From: Leptospira sp. GIMC2001
GTDB lineage: Bacteria; Spirochaetota; Leptospiria; Leptospirales; Leptospiraceae
Assembly (NCBI RefSeq): GCF_028462125.1
Contig: NZ_CP115468.1
Span: forward strand, 772,001-836,000
Direction: 5' to 3'
DNA: 64,000 nt
Part shown: positions 7,869-15,816 of the stretch, piece by piece
How positions within the stretch are numbered: position 1 is the first letter of the stretch
How the letters are laid out: each line of letters starts with the position of its first letter
Program-made: the position numbers and the translations under genes
The notes under the pieces: model-generated
Databases searched by the model: none
Seen by the model: the letters and a program-made list of their open reading frames with translations, nothing else
Told to the model about the DNA's origin: nothing

Positions 7869-10112
7869 ATGAATATACAACTTACATTCTTTTCACTTGG
7901 ATCACTTATCGTTTGCATTTTTACTGCGGTGCTTGCCAGTTTTCTTTTTAAAATTCGTGATCGCTCAAGTTCGAGTACTTACTTAGGTTTATCTTTTCTA
8001 TTCTTTTCGATTCATGCTTCTTCATTTGTTTTGGCCTATTCTGTGAATCATCCGATTGCAGCTTATCATCGCTGGTTAGTACTTTTTGTGATTCCAGGAT
8101 TTCTATGTATGGGACAATTTTTTTACAATTACCCTTCACCAATCCATAAACGATCATCTCAAATTTTCTTCATAACTCAATTAGTTCTTTGGTTTATTCT
8201 GCTTGGATACTATATCAACTCTACTCTTGGTCTCGATCCAATCTTTGATCGAAGCGAGCAGATCTGGACATTCCCGAATGCAAAAGAAAACAAAGTATTA
8301 GGTTTTTGTATTCTAATCTTTTCATTTGTCATGCTCACGACTGGAATTTGGAGAAGCATTCAAAACCAAGGAATGTATCGCAGGGTTACTATTTATTTTA
8401 TTATTTTCTTTTCTTTTTTGATTTTTCCGCCAGTCATTGCTAATAGTTTGACGCGAGCAGGAATTATCATGAGATCTGATTTCCTATCCGTTTATACTTT
8501 TTGTATGACGATAGGAAGTTTTATCATTCTCGTTTTGTACATTAACACAACTAAAGATCGAACTAATTTCTTGAATCGAATCACGGGAATTTGTCTTGGT
8601 ACTTTTTGGCTTTTGTTCTATTCTGTTATACTTATTTCTGTTGAGAAATTTGAATTATTATTTGATGAGAGAAATCTTGCCATCTCTCAATCTATTGTTC
8701 ATAACAGAAAGCTTTCCGAAGACAGTGTCTATCTAATTAAATATTCAGACAATTCACCACTAACAAATGCATTTCAGTATGTAGAACTTGATAGTAAGCT
8801 AGAATTAGAATTTTTTGAAAGCCTGTTGAATTCCGATTCCACAAATCCTTTGACTCAAGCAAAAATATTTGATTCATCTAGGCTGTTGAGATTGGATCAT
8901 AACGGGAATCCTTCAGTTCTTGCTTATCGAGTCAAGAATTCGTCATCAAAAGAAATTTATGAAGTTGGATATCCTTACATTAAATATCGAGATTTCTTGC
9001 ATGAGCGGATTCTTCCTTATATATTAATACTTTTTGCATCCTTGATAATTGTTTTAATTGGATTTCGTTGGTTCTTCAAAGGGGCAATTTGGATTCCGCT
9101 CAAGAATTTATTGAGTGGAATTGATAAAGTAAATTCTGGTGATATGGGAATTCAAGTCCCCGTAAGAATCTATGATGAGATTGGATATCTTACCTCATCA
9201 TTTAATGGAATGATCTCTTCGATTCGGGAAGCTAAGACTGCTCTTTCTGTCTATGCAGAGACGTTAGAAGAGCAGGTTAAGGAACGGACACACCAACTAA
9301 CACAATCTCTCAATCAGCAACAAGGTGATTATTTTCTAACCTCTCTTTTACTTAAGCCATTTCTAACTGCAAATATTCAAACCGATAAAGTGCATCTTGA
9401 ATTTTTGACTCAACAAATGAAAAAATTCCAATTCAAAAATCAAACTCATGAGATTGGAGGCGATTTATCGATGGCAACAAATCTAAAAATTGGCTCTTCA
9501 AATTGTATTGTCTTTATCAATGCAGATGCTATGGGTAAATCCATCCAAGGAGCAGGTGGAGCACTAGTATTAGGATCACTATTTGGATCAATAATCAACA
9601 GAACACAAATATATAAAAATCAACTTTCTAATATCACTCCAGATCGATGGATCAAGACAACTTTCTTAGAAATTGCAAAGGTGTTTGATATATTTCAAGG
9701 AAGCATGCTTGTAACAGCCATATTAGGTGTGATAGATGAAGACTCTGGAAAATTGTATATGGTCAATGCAGAACATCCTAATCCTGTTATATACCGAAAT
9801 GGTAAAGCACGATTTCTTGAGTTCAATCATCTATATCGTAGATTGGGTATGCATTTCGATGCAACTTCTCCATTTCTTGTCAAAACATTTCAATTGGTAT
9901 CGGGTGATATGATCTTTATAGGTTCAGATGGCAAAGATGATCTCGAGATTGGCAATACGAATGATGGTATTCGTGTCATTAACGATGGAGAAGAAGTATT
10001 TTTAGAACATGTAGAAAAAAGCAAAGGAGATCTAGATGAGATTTACGGAAGTATAAAAAGTTTTGGGAACATCACTGATGATTTATCAATCGTTCGTATA
10101 AAATATATATAA
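7869..10112 (+). CDS. 7TM-HAMP membrane sensor with PP2C (SpoIIE/RsbU-type) phosphatase domain
   Basis: 747 residues. About seven membrane helices in residues 5-255, an extracytoplasmic loop ending YPYIKYRDF, an eighth helix (about 380-405), HAMP (about 405-460) and a coiled linker lead to a PP2C-like domain (about 510-747). The acidic motifs are recognisable but divergent: EIGGDLSMA, NADAMGKSIQGAGGAL and IGSDGKDD. Such domains usually dephosphorylate anti-sigma antagonists or similar Ser/Thr phosphoproteins; the partner is unknown. The sensor half resembles that of the sigma-54 activator at 3050-5341 (shared HRW, [FY]PYI.YR.F and HAMP), so both may read the same cue. A BASS transporter follows 18 bp downstream. 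Confidence 0.75.
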   Translation: MNIQLTFFSLGSLIVCIFTAVLASFLFKIRDRSSSSTYLGLSFLFFSIHASSFVLAYSVNHPIAAYHRWLVLFVIPGFLCMGQFFYNYPSPIHKRSSQIFFITQLVLWFILLGYYINSTLGLDPIFDRSEQIWTFPNAKENKVLGFCILIFSFVMLTTGIWRSIQNQGMYRRVTIYFIIFFSFLIFPPVIANSLTRAGIIMRSDFLSVYTFCMTIGSFIILVLYINTTKDRTNFLNRITGICLGTFWLLFYSVILISVEKFELLFDERNLAISQSIVHNRKLSEDSVYLIKYSDNSPLTNAFQYVELDSKLELEFFESLLNSDSTNPLTQAKIFDSSRLLRLDHNGNPSVLAYRVKNSSSKEIYEVGYPYIKYRDFLHERILPYILILFASLIIVLIGFRWFFKGAIWIPLKNLLSGIDKVNSGDMGIQVPVRIYDEIGYLTSSFNGMISSIREAKTALSVYAETLEEQVKERTHQLTQSLNQQQGDYFLTSLLLKPFLTANIQTDKVHLEFLTQQMKKFQFKNQTHEIGGDLSMATNLKIGSSNCIVFINADAMGKSIQGAGGALVLGSLFGSIINRTQIYKNQLSNITPDRWIKTTFLEIAKVFDIFQGSMLVTAILGVIDEDSGKLYMVNAEHPNPVIYRNGKARFLEFNHLYRRLGMHFDATSPFLVKTFQLVSGDMIFIGSDGKDDLEIGNTNDGIRVINDGEEVFLEHVEKSKGDLDEIYGSIKSFGNITDDLSIVRIKYI

Positions 10113-10130
10113 GTTATTAAAGGATTATTT

Positions 10131-11003
10131 ATGCAATCAAGTTATTTATTAGAAATATTATTACCTTTGTCGCTCTTTATTATCATGTTGGGAATGGGAT
10201 TAACACTGACCAATAAAGATTTCTCCAGGATCGCACTCTATCCTAAAGCTATCATTCTTGGGATTTTTGCTCAACTGCTTTTGCTGCCTTTGGTCGGATT
10301 TGGCGTAGTATATCTATTCCAACTTGAACCCAATTTAGCAGTTGGACTCATGATTCTTTCTTTTTGTCCATCTGGCCCAACATCTAATATGTATTCTTAT
10401 ATTTTTCGAGGTGACGTAGCTCTTTCAATCAGCCTTACAGCTTTGATTAGCATCATCAAACCTTTTACGTTACCTATTTTAGCATATTATACTATGCAAC
10501 ATTTTTTGGGCGAGGCTAGAACGATCGAGCTACCAATTTATAAGACCATACTTCAACTATTTCTGATTACAGTTCTACCAGTTGGAATTGGAATGTTGGT
10601 TCGCTATTTCCAGCCTCGCATTTCTTCAATCACTGAGAAGCCGATCAAGATTTTTTCGATGATCATACTTTTTGTCATCATTGGCGGCTTGGTCTATCAG
10701 AATTGGAACAAAATGTTTTCCTTCTTCTTTGCAAGTGGGTTTGCTTCTTTCACTTTGAATGTCATATCACTCACTGCAGGATTCGGAATTGCTCTTCTGG
10801 CAAAATTGAATAAATCTCAAACTATAACATTGGCTTTTGAATTAGGAATCCAAAATGGAACAACTGCCTTACTTGTCACGGGAACCATTCTCAAAAGTCC
10901 GGAAATGACAATCGTTCCAATCACATATAGTCTTTTGATGTTTTTCAATGCTCTAATCTTCGGATCAATTCTTTTGGGAAAAAAAGAAAGGAGAATGCCT
11001 TGA
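10131..11003 (+). CDS. Bile acid:sodium symporter (BASS) family transporter, copy 1
   Basis: 290 residues, almost wholly hydrophobic with 8-10 predicted helices. The family signature FELGIQNGTTALLV sits near residues 235-248, and LSFCPSGPTSNMYSY marks the first crossover region. BASS proteins import organic anions (bile acids, pantoate, keto acids) with sodium; the substrate here is not predictable. AAAGGA precedes the ATG by 8 nt, and the gene starts 18 bp after the phosphatase, so it probably shares its transcript. A copy about four-fifths identical lies at 11295. Confidence 0.85.
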   Translation: MQSSYLLEILLPLSLFIIMLGMGLTLTNKDFSRIALYPKAIILGIFAQLLLLPLVGFGVVYLFQLEPNLAVGLMILSFCPSGPTSNMYSYIFRGDVALSISLTALISIIKPFTLPILAYYTMQHFLGEARTIELPIYKTILQLFLITVLPVGIGMLVRYFQPRISSITEKPIKIFSMIILFVIIGGLVYQNWNKMFSFFFASGFASFTLNVISLTAGFGIALLAKLNKSQTITLAFELGIQNGTTALLVTGTILKSPEMTIVPITYSLLMFFNALIFGSILLGKKERRMP

Positions 11004-11294
11004 TATTATAATGCCCATTGCGGTTTATTTTTAGTCCTTATGGAGGATTAATCCGAATCATTGATTCTAGTTAGGCTATATATTTAATTAAAAGGGATAT
11101 TTTTAATAATGAAAGTTAAAAAGAATACAAATGAATGTTATATAATAAATCTAGTGTTATATTAAATATAAAAATGAACAACATTCTATGGTTAAACGAT
11201 AAAAAGTTTGAATGCTCTATAGGGAAGGTTGAGAATGGCAATCGAGTCCGCTGATCGAATCAGTTTGGAATTAGTAAAAATTTGGAGGAATTGA
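11004..11294 (+). other. AT-rich intergenic region between the tandem BASS genes
   Basis: About 290 bp, very AT-rich, with no convincing sigma-70 or sigma-54 promoter. The only structured item is a 19-codon ORF at its right end (11235-11294). The spacer separates the phosphatase/BASS1 unit from the BASS2/fatty-acid-synthesis operon, so a promoter for the latter must lie here or read-through must occur. Confidence 0.5.
11235..11294 (+). CDS. Possible 19-residue leader peptide ORF before BASS copy 2
   Basis: ATG at 11235 is preceded by an excellent ribosome site (AGGGAAGG, 11221-11228). It encodes 19 residues (starting MAIESADRIS) and ends with TGA at 11292-11294, directly abutting the GTG start of the BASS gene and reading across that gene's own GGAGG site. 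This arrangement suggests translational coupling or a leader peptide. It may equally be chance; no homologue is known to me. Confidence 0.3.
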   Translation: MAIESADRISLELVKIWRN

Positions 11295-12167
11295 GTGCAA
11301 ACTGGGTATCTATTAGAGATTTTTTTGCCTGTATCATTATTTATCATCATGCTGGGAATGGGACTATCACTCACTAGCAAAGATTTTTCTAGGATAGCCT
11401 TATATCCGAAAGCAATGATTCTTGGTATCATTGGGCAATTGTTATTGTTGCCAATGATTGGATTTGGCGTTGCTACACTATTTCGACTCGAACCAAATTT
11501 AGCTGTAGGATTGATGATTCTTTCCTTTTGCCCGTCTGGATCTACTTCGAATATGTACTCTTATATTTTTCGAGGGGATGTTGCTCTTTCGATAAGCCTT
11601 ACCGCTTTAATCAGTATCATTAAGCCATTCACCTTACCTATATTAGCTTACTATGCGATGCTTCATTTTCTGGGAGAAGGTAAAACCATTGAACTCCCGA
11701 TTCTCAAGACAATCATCCAATTATTCGTGATTACTGTACTCCCAGTAGGTATTGGAATGTTAGTTCGACATTTCCAACCTATGATATCCAAAATTGCCGA
11801 AAAACCTATCAAGATATTCTCAATGGTAATACTGTTTGTTATAGTAGCAGGTGTAATTCATCAGAATTGGGACAAAATGTACGGATTTTTTCTGGAGAGT
11901 GGTATGGCATCCTTCACCTTAAATATCATCTCTTTATCTCTTGGCCTTGGAATCTCACTACTAGCAAAGCTAGACAAAGCCCAAACTATCACGCTTGCTT
12001 TTGAGCTAGGAATCCAAAATGGAACTACCGCATTACTTGTTACAGGCACGATACTTAAGAATTCTGAAATGACGATAGTTCCCGTAACCTACAGCCTTCT
12101 TATGTTTTTGAATGCCTTGATATTTGGCTCAATGTTGTTAAGCAAAAAAGAAAAGAGGTCAATCTAA
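11295..12167 (+). CDS. Bile acid:sodium symporter (BASS) family transporter, copy 2
   Basis: 290 residues, the same length as copy 1 and roughly four-fifths identical by eye, with FELGIQNGTTALLV fully conserved. This is a tandem duplication. The start is GTG at 11295, supported by GGAGG at 11284-11288 and by exact N-terminal alignment with copy 1. Its TAA stop overlaps the ATG of fabD by one base, so it is the first gene of the fatty-acid-synthesis operon. It may carry a precursor or product of that pathway, but the substrate is unknown. Confidence 0.85.
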   Translation: MQTGYLLEIFLPVSLFIIMLGMGLSLTSKDFSRIALYPKAMILGIIGQLLLLPMIGFGVATLFRLEPNLAVGLMILSFCPSGSTSNMYSYIFRGDVALSISLTALISIIKPFTLPILAYYAMLHFLGEGKTIELPILKTIIQLFVITVLPVGIGMLVRHFQPMISKIAEKPIKIFSMVILFVIVAGVIHQNWDKMYGFFLESGMASFTLNIISLSLGLGISLLAKLDKAQTITLAFELGIQNGTTALLVTGTILKNSEMTIVPVTYSLLMFLNALIFGSMLLSKKEKRSI

Positions 12168-13096
12168 TGCTAAATAATCAATTAGCAATTGTTTTTCCAG
12201 GTCAGGGTTCTCAGAGAATCGGTATGGGTCTGGATTTTTATACGGAATATCCGGAAGCAAGATCTATTTATGATCAGGCAAATGAAGCACTTGGATATGA
12301 TATACAAGATATATGCTTTCATGAGAATGATAAGATTAATCTAACAAAGTTTACACAGCCAGCGATACTAACAACTGAGATAGCAATGCTCAAAGTTATC
12401 GAGACGGAGTATGGTATCAAGGCAAATTATTTTGCTGGGCATAGTCTCGGGGAATATTCTGCGTTAGTTGCAGCAGGTGTGATTGATCTGGGTTCTGCTC
12501 TCCGAATTGTTAGCAAAAGAGGTGAATTGATGCAGTATGCAGTACCTGAAGGGATTGGTAGCATGGCTGCGTTGGTTAAAGATGATATTGGACAGACCGA
12601 ATTTCTATCTATAGTTAAGCAGGCAGAAGTTGAGGTCGCCAACTACAATTCCAAGGATCAAGTCGTTATAAGTGGTAAGACAGAATTTATAGAGACAGCC
12701 TGTAAATTGTTAAGCGAGCTATATCCTGATATGAATATTGTGAGACTGACTGTCAGTGCCCCGTTTCATAGTAGCCTAATTCGATCTATTGAAGAGGACT
12801 TCAGAAAATATATTATTCAATTCCCATTTAACTTTGAGAATGCTAGCAAGGTTTTATCGAATTATACAGGCGAATTCCATACGCAAGATTCCTTAATAGA
12901 CAATCTTGTAAGTCAGATTAGTGGATCTGTGGATTGGATAACCAATATGCATCGCTTGTTAGAGCTTGGTGTAGAGATATTGGAGGTTGGGCCAAATAGA
13001 GTTCTTGGTAAATTTTTCCTTAGCTTAGGAAAGGAAGTGAATTCGATTATCAATCAGCGTTCTATGCTTAAGAACTTCAAGGTAGAGCAAATATGA
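12167..13096 (+). CDS. fabD: Malonyl-CoA:ACP transacylase
   Basis: 309 residues, normal for FabD. It loads malonyl units from CoA onto acyl carrier protein. Visible motifs are FPGQGSQRIGMG at 10-21, the nucleophile Ser93 in GHSLGEYSA, and VSAPFHSSL with the catalytic His. It overlaps BASS copy 2 by one base and the next reductase gene through ATGA. It is the first enzyme gene of a compact FAS-II set that reads through to 18765. Whether this is the organism's only fabD cannot be told from the window. Confidence 0.9.
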   Translation: MLNNQLAIVFPGQGSQRIGMGLDFYTEYPEARSIYDQANEALGYDIQDICFHENDKINLTKFTQPAILTTEIAMLKVIETEYGIKANYFAGHSLGEYSALVAAGVIDLGSALRIVSKRGELMQYAVPEGIGSMAALVKDDIGQTEFLSIVKQAEVEVANYNSKDQVVISGKTEFIETACKLLSELYPDMNIVRLTVSAPFHSSLIRSIEEDFRKYIIQFPFNFENASKVLSNYTGEFHTQDSLIDNLVSQISGSVDWITNMHRLLELGVEILEVGPNRVLGKFFLSLGKEVNSIINQRSMLKNFKVEQI

Positions 13097-14037
13097 ATAA
13101 ACCATTTGCAGATCGAAACTATTGGGCATTGGTTCTGGGTGGATCAAGTGGTTTTGGTTTGAGCTCAGCCAAGAAACTCGCCCGTGAAGGAATGAATATT
13201 TGCATCATACATAGAGATCGTAAAGGCTCAATGGCTCGCATTGAAGAGGAATTTCAATCGATACGCAAAGAGGGAGTAAAATTTCTTTCCATGAATATGG
13301 ACGCACTAGCTTCTGATGCAATTCAAAATGCTCTATTAGAACTAAAAGAAAAGATGGGTGATCAAGATAGTATAAGATTACTTATGCATTCAATTGCTTT
13401 CGGCAATCTGAAATTGATTGCTCCTCAGAAAAAAACAGATAAGGAATCTTCTCAAGTAATTTTGGCAAAAGAATTGGGAATACCTAGAGAAACATTGAGC
13501 CTTGCGGTTAATAAATTATTTGAGGCAGGGTATGACGACTTCATTCATTTGTCCGATCCCATTCAATACAATAATGATCTATTCATTGAGAACGAAGACA
13601 TGGCGAACACTGTCTTTGCAATGGGAACGAGCCTGCTTACTTGGACATCCGCTGTTTTTCGTGCAGGTCTTTTTGCAAAAGAAGCGAGAGTCTTAGGACT
13701 TACGAGCGAAGGCAACGAGGTAGCATGGCGAGGTTATGCGGCCGTGAGTGCAGCCAAGGTTGCTATGGAATCAGTATCTAGAAGTATTGCCTATGAAATG
13801 GGCGGATACGGAATTACATCCAATATATTGCAACCTGGTGTCACTGATACTCCGGCTCTTCGTTTGATTCCTGGTAATACTCATATGGCAGCTCAATCGA
13901 GGTTGAGAAACCCGAATGGAAGGCTAACAACTACAGACGATGTTGCTAATGTTGTGTTTTTGATATGTATGGATGAAGCTCGCTGGATTAACGGAGAAGT
14001 TATCCGAGTGGATGGAGGAGAGAGGATTTCTGGATGA
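13093..14037 (+). CDS. FabI/FabL-type enoyl-ACP reductase-like SDR
   Basis: 314 residues. The N-terminus has a dinucleotide-binding GGSSGFGLSSAKKLA; LMHSIAFGNL (97-106) resembles the AHSIAF signature of FabI/FabL enoyl reductases. The catalytic pair is Tyr215 and Lys222, spaced Y-x6-K as in enoyl reductases, not Y-x3-K as in ketoreductases. It probably reduces the 2-enoyl-ACP double bond. It is about 50 residues longer than typical FabI; the extra segment lies around 108-165 and includes charged and helical sequence. Overlaps fabD and the FabA-like gene by ATGA junctions. Confidence 0.75.
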   Translation: MNKPFADRNYWALVLGGSSGFGLSSAKKLAREGMNICIIHRDRKGSMARIEEEFQSIRKEGVKFLSMNMDALASDAIQNALLELKEKMGDQDSIRLLMHSIAFGNLKLIAPQKKTDKESSQVILAKELGIPRETLSLAVNKLFEAGYDDFIHLSDPIQYNNDLFIENEDMANTVFAMGTSLLTWTSAVFRAGLFAKEARVLGLTSEGNEVAWRGYAAVSAAKVAMESVSRSIAYEMGGYGITSNILQPGVTDTPALRLIPGNTHMAAQSRLRNPNGRLTTTDDVANVVFLICMDEARWINGEVIRVDGGERISG

Positions 14038-14627
14038 AGTATGAAGATTTTATAAAAAAAACATCTCTAACAGAATTAGAAGTGCTTGCTCTTTCGCACA
14101 ATACTCTGGTTGAAGATATCAATTTTGAGATTCCAAGTTTACCTGCACCCCCTTTTCTCATGTTAGATTCCATAAATTCTATTGAAAGGAATGGAAGTCG
14201 CGGACGGATTGTAGCTGAAAAAAAAATTCGTATAGATGAATGGTTTTTTCAGTGCCATTTTCGAAATGATCCGGTAATGCCTGGTTGTTTAGGTGTCGAT
14301 GCCATCTGGCAGTTGCTAGGTTTATATTGTTCATTGAATGGAGCAAAAGGATCTGGTCGAGCGTTGGGATGTGATCAAGTCGAATTTACAGGTCAGATCC
14401 GACCTCATAATAAAGTTCTAAGAATGGAAGTTGATGTTCGAAGGTATTCCTTTATTGAATCCCAGCAAGCTTCGATGGTTTTAGGTACTGGAACTTTGTT
14501 TGTTGACGACTCGCAAATCTATAAAGTATCCAATGCTCGAGTCGGTATATTCCTAGGTCTTCGATATCCAAACTACCCGATGACTCATGCAAACCAACTT
14601 CAGAATATACTAAATAAGGAAGATTGA
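14034..14627 (+). CDS. FabA-like beta-hydroxyacyl-ACP dehydratase
   Basis: 197 residues against about 172 for E. coli FabA; the extra part is N-terminal. The hot-dog motif is clear: His75 in QCHFRNDPVMPG and Asp89 in CLGVDAIWQL, followed by GRALGCDQVEFTGQI, all as in FabA rather than FabZ (Asp, not Glu, as second catalytic residue). FabA enzymes dehydrate hydroxyacyl-ACP and some also isomerise the trans-2 bond to cis-3. Whether this one isomerises cannot be read. The start overlaps the reductase stop (ATGA) and the stop abuts the next ATG. Confidence 0.85.
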   Translation: MKYEDFIKKTSLTELEVLALSHNTLVEDINFEIPSLPAPPFLMLDSINSIERNGSRGRIVAEKKIRIDEWFFQCHFRNDPVMPGCLGVDAIWQLLGLYCSLNGAKGSGRALGCDQVEFTGQIRPHNKVLRMEVDVRRYSFIESQQASMVLGTGTLFVDDSQIYKVSNARVGIFLGLRYPNYPMTHANQLQNILNKED

Positions 14628-15353
14628 ATGAGAAATAAAATAGCAATTGTTACTGGCGGAGCTACAGGCATTGGCCGTGCTTGCTGTAAAGCATTGTCCG
14701 AATCTGGATTTATTGTTGGAATTCATTACAATTCAAGTCATACTAAAGCAAAAGCTCTCAGTGATTCACTCCCAGGATCCTTTATAATCGGAGCCGATTT
14801 GTCAACTGGGGAAGGTTGCGATTCAGTTTATGACACAATCAAAGCTCAGCCTTTTCCATTGGAGGTCCTGGTGAATAATGCGGGTTGGGTAAAAGACAAT
14901 CCAATTTTCTCAGCCACGCTAGATGAGTTCGATCAGATGATTGCAATCAATATGCGCGCGACTTGGTATTTAACAAAAAGATTGTCCAGACTAATGATTC
15001 GAAACAAGCAAGGAAGAATTATAAATATATCTTCAGTTGTAGGGAGCAAAGGCAACGCAACGCAATCAGTATATGGAATGACCAAAGCAGGTATAAATAA
15101 TTTTTCGCAAGTGGCTGCCCTTGAATTTGCACAGAATGGAATTCTTGTTAACTCAATTGCTCCGGGATTCATTGATACGGATATGACGAAGGATCTAACA
15201 GTGGACATTCGTGATAGAATATTAGAGAACATTCCTTTGGCAAGGATGGGTAAGGCAACAGAAATTGCTGAGGTTGTTCAGTTTTTGGCAACGTCTGGGA
15301 ATTATATAACCGGGACAACAATTCATGTAAATGGAGGGATGTATGCAGGTTGA
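14628..15353 (+). CDS. fabG: 3-oxoacyl-ACP reductase (FabG-type SDR)
   Basis: 241 residues, normal for FabG. TGGATGIGRA at 9-18 binds NADPH, VNNAGW lies at 82-87, and the catalytic set is Ser136 in NISSVVG with Tyr149 and Lys153 (YGMTK). The C-terminal VNGGMY is typical. It reduces the 3-oxoacyl intermediate made by the ketosynthase two genes on. The ATG directly abuts the FabA-like gene's stop. The FabZ-like gene begins inside its 3' end. Confidence 0.88.
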   Translation: MRNKIAIVTGGATGIGRACCKALSESGFIVGIHYNSSHTKAKALSDSLPGSFIIGADLSTGEGCDSVYDTIKAQPFPLEVLVNNAGWVKDNPIFSATLDEFDQMIAINMRATWYLTKRLSRLMIRNKQGRIINISSVVGSKGNATQSVYGMTKAGINNFSQVAALEFAQNGILVNSIAPGFIDTDMTKDLTVDIRDRILENIPLARMGKATEIAEVVQFLATSGNYITGTTIHVNGGMYAG

Positions 15354-15816
15354 ATTTATCAATTCTACATCTTGGGAGAGGGACAATGTGTTCGCATCTA
15401 TTCCGCAGAAATCTCCTTTTCGATTCATCGATGACATACTTGAGCTATCGACTTTGCATTGTGTGGGTAAATATAGATTTCGTGAAGATGAGTATTTTTA
15501 CAAAGGACATTTTCCTGATAATCCAGTTACACCTGGAGTGATTCTAATAGAAGCAATGGCACAGACATCGGTTGTCGCATTGGGTATTTTTTTAAATCTC
15601 AAATTTGGACAACCAAACAATAAATATACTACATTATTTACAGAAGCTGAGATAGAATTCAGCAATATGGTTCGTCCGGGTGAGACTGTCGAAATCCGAG
15701 GCGATCTTGAATTTTTTAGAAGAAATAAAATTAAATCTCGAGTTGTTATGAAGAACCAAGACGGCTCAATTGCAGCTTCAGGTCTGCTTTCGGGATTGGG
15801 AGTAAATATTCAATGA
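15343..15816 (+). CDS. FabZ-like (3R)-hydroxyacyl-ACP dehydratase
   Basis: 157 residues from the ATG at 15343, chosen because GGAGGG at 15333-15338 lies just before it; an in-frame ATG at 15331 has no ribosome site. The hot-dog motif HFPDNPVTPG carries catalytic His56, and Glu70 lies in LIEAMAQT, both standard for FabZ. It overlaps fabG by 11 nt and the ketosynthase by ATGA. Having FabZ-type and FabA-type dehydratases in the same operon implies two distinct dehydration steps or a heterodimer. Confidence 0.85.
   Translation: MQVEFINSTSWERDNVFASIPQKSPFRFIDDILELSTLHCVGKYRFREDEYFYKGHFPDNPVTPGVILIEAMAQTSVVALGIFLNLKFGQPNNKYTTLFTEAEIEFSNMVRPGETVEIRGDLEFFRRNKIKSRVVMKNQDGSIAASGLLSGLGVNIQ

Noticed and set aside
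11100..11160. Short ORF beginning MKVKKN in the BASS spacer
   Set aside because: Only about 15 codons, no ribosome site and very AT-rich.
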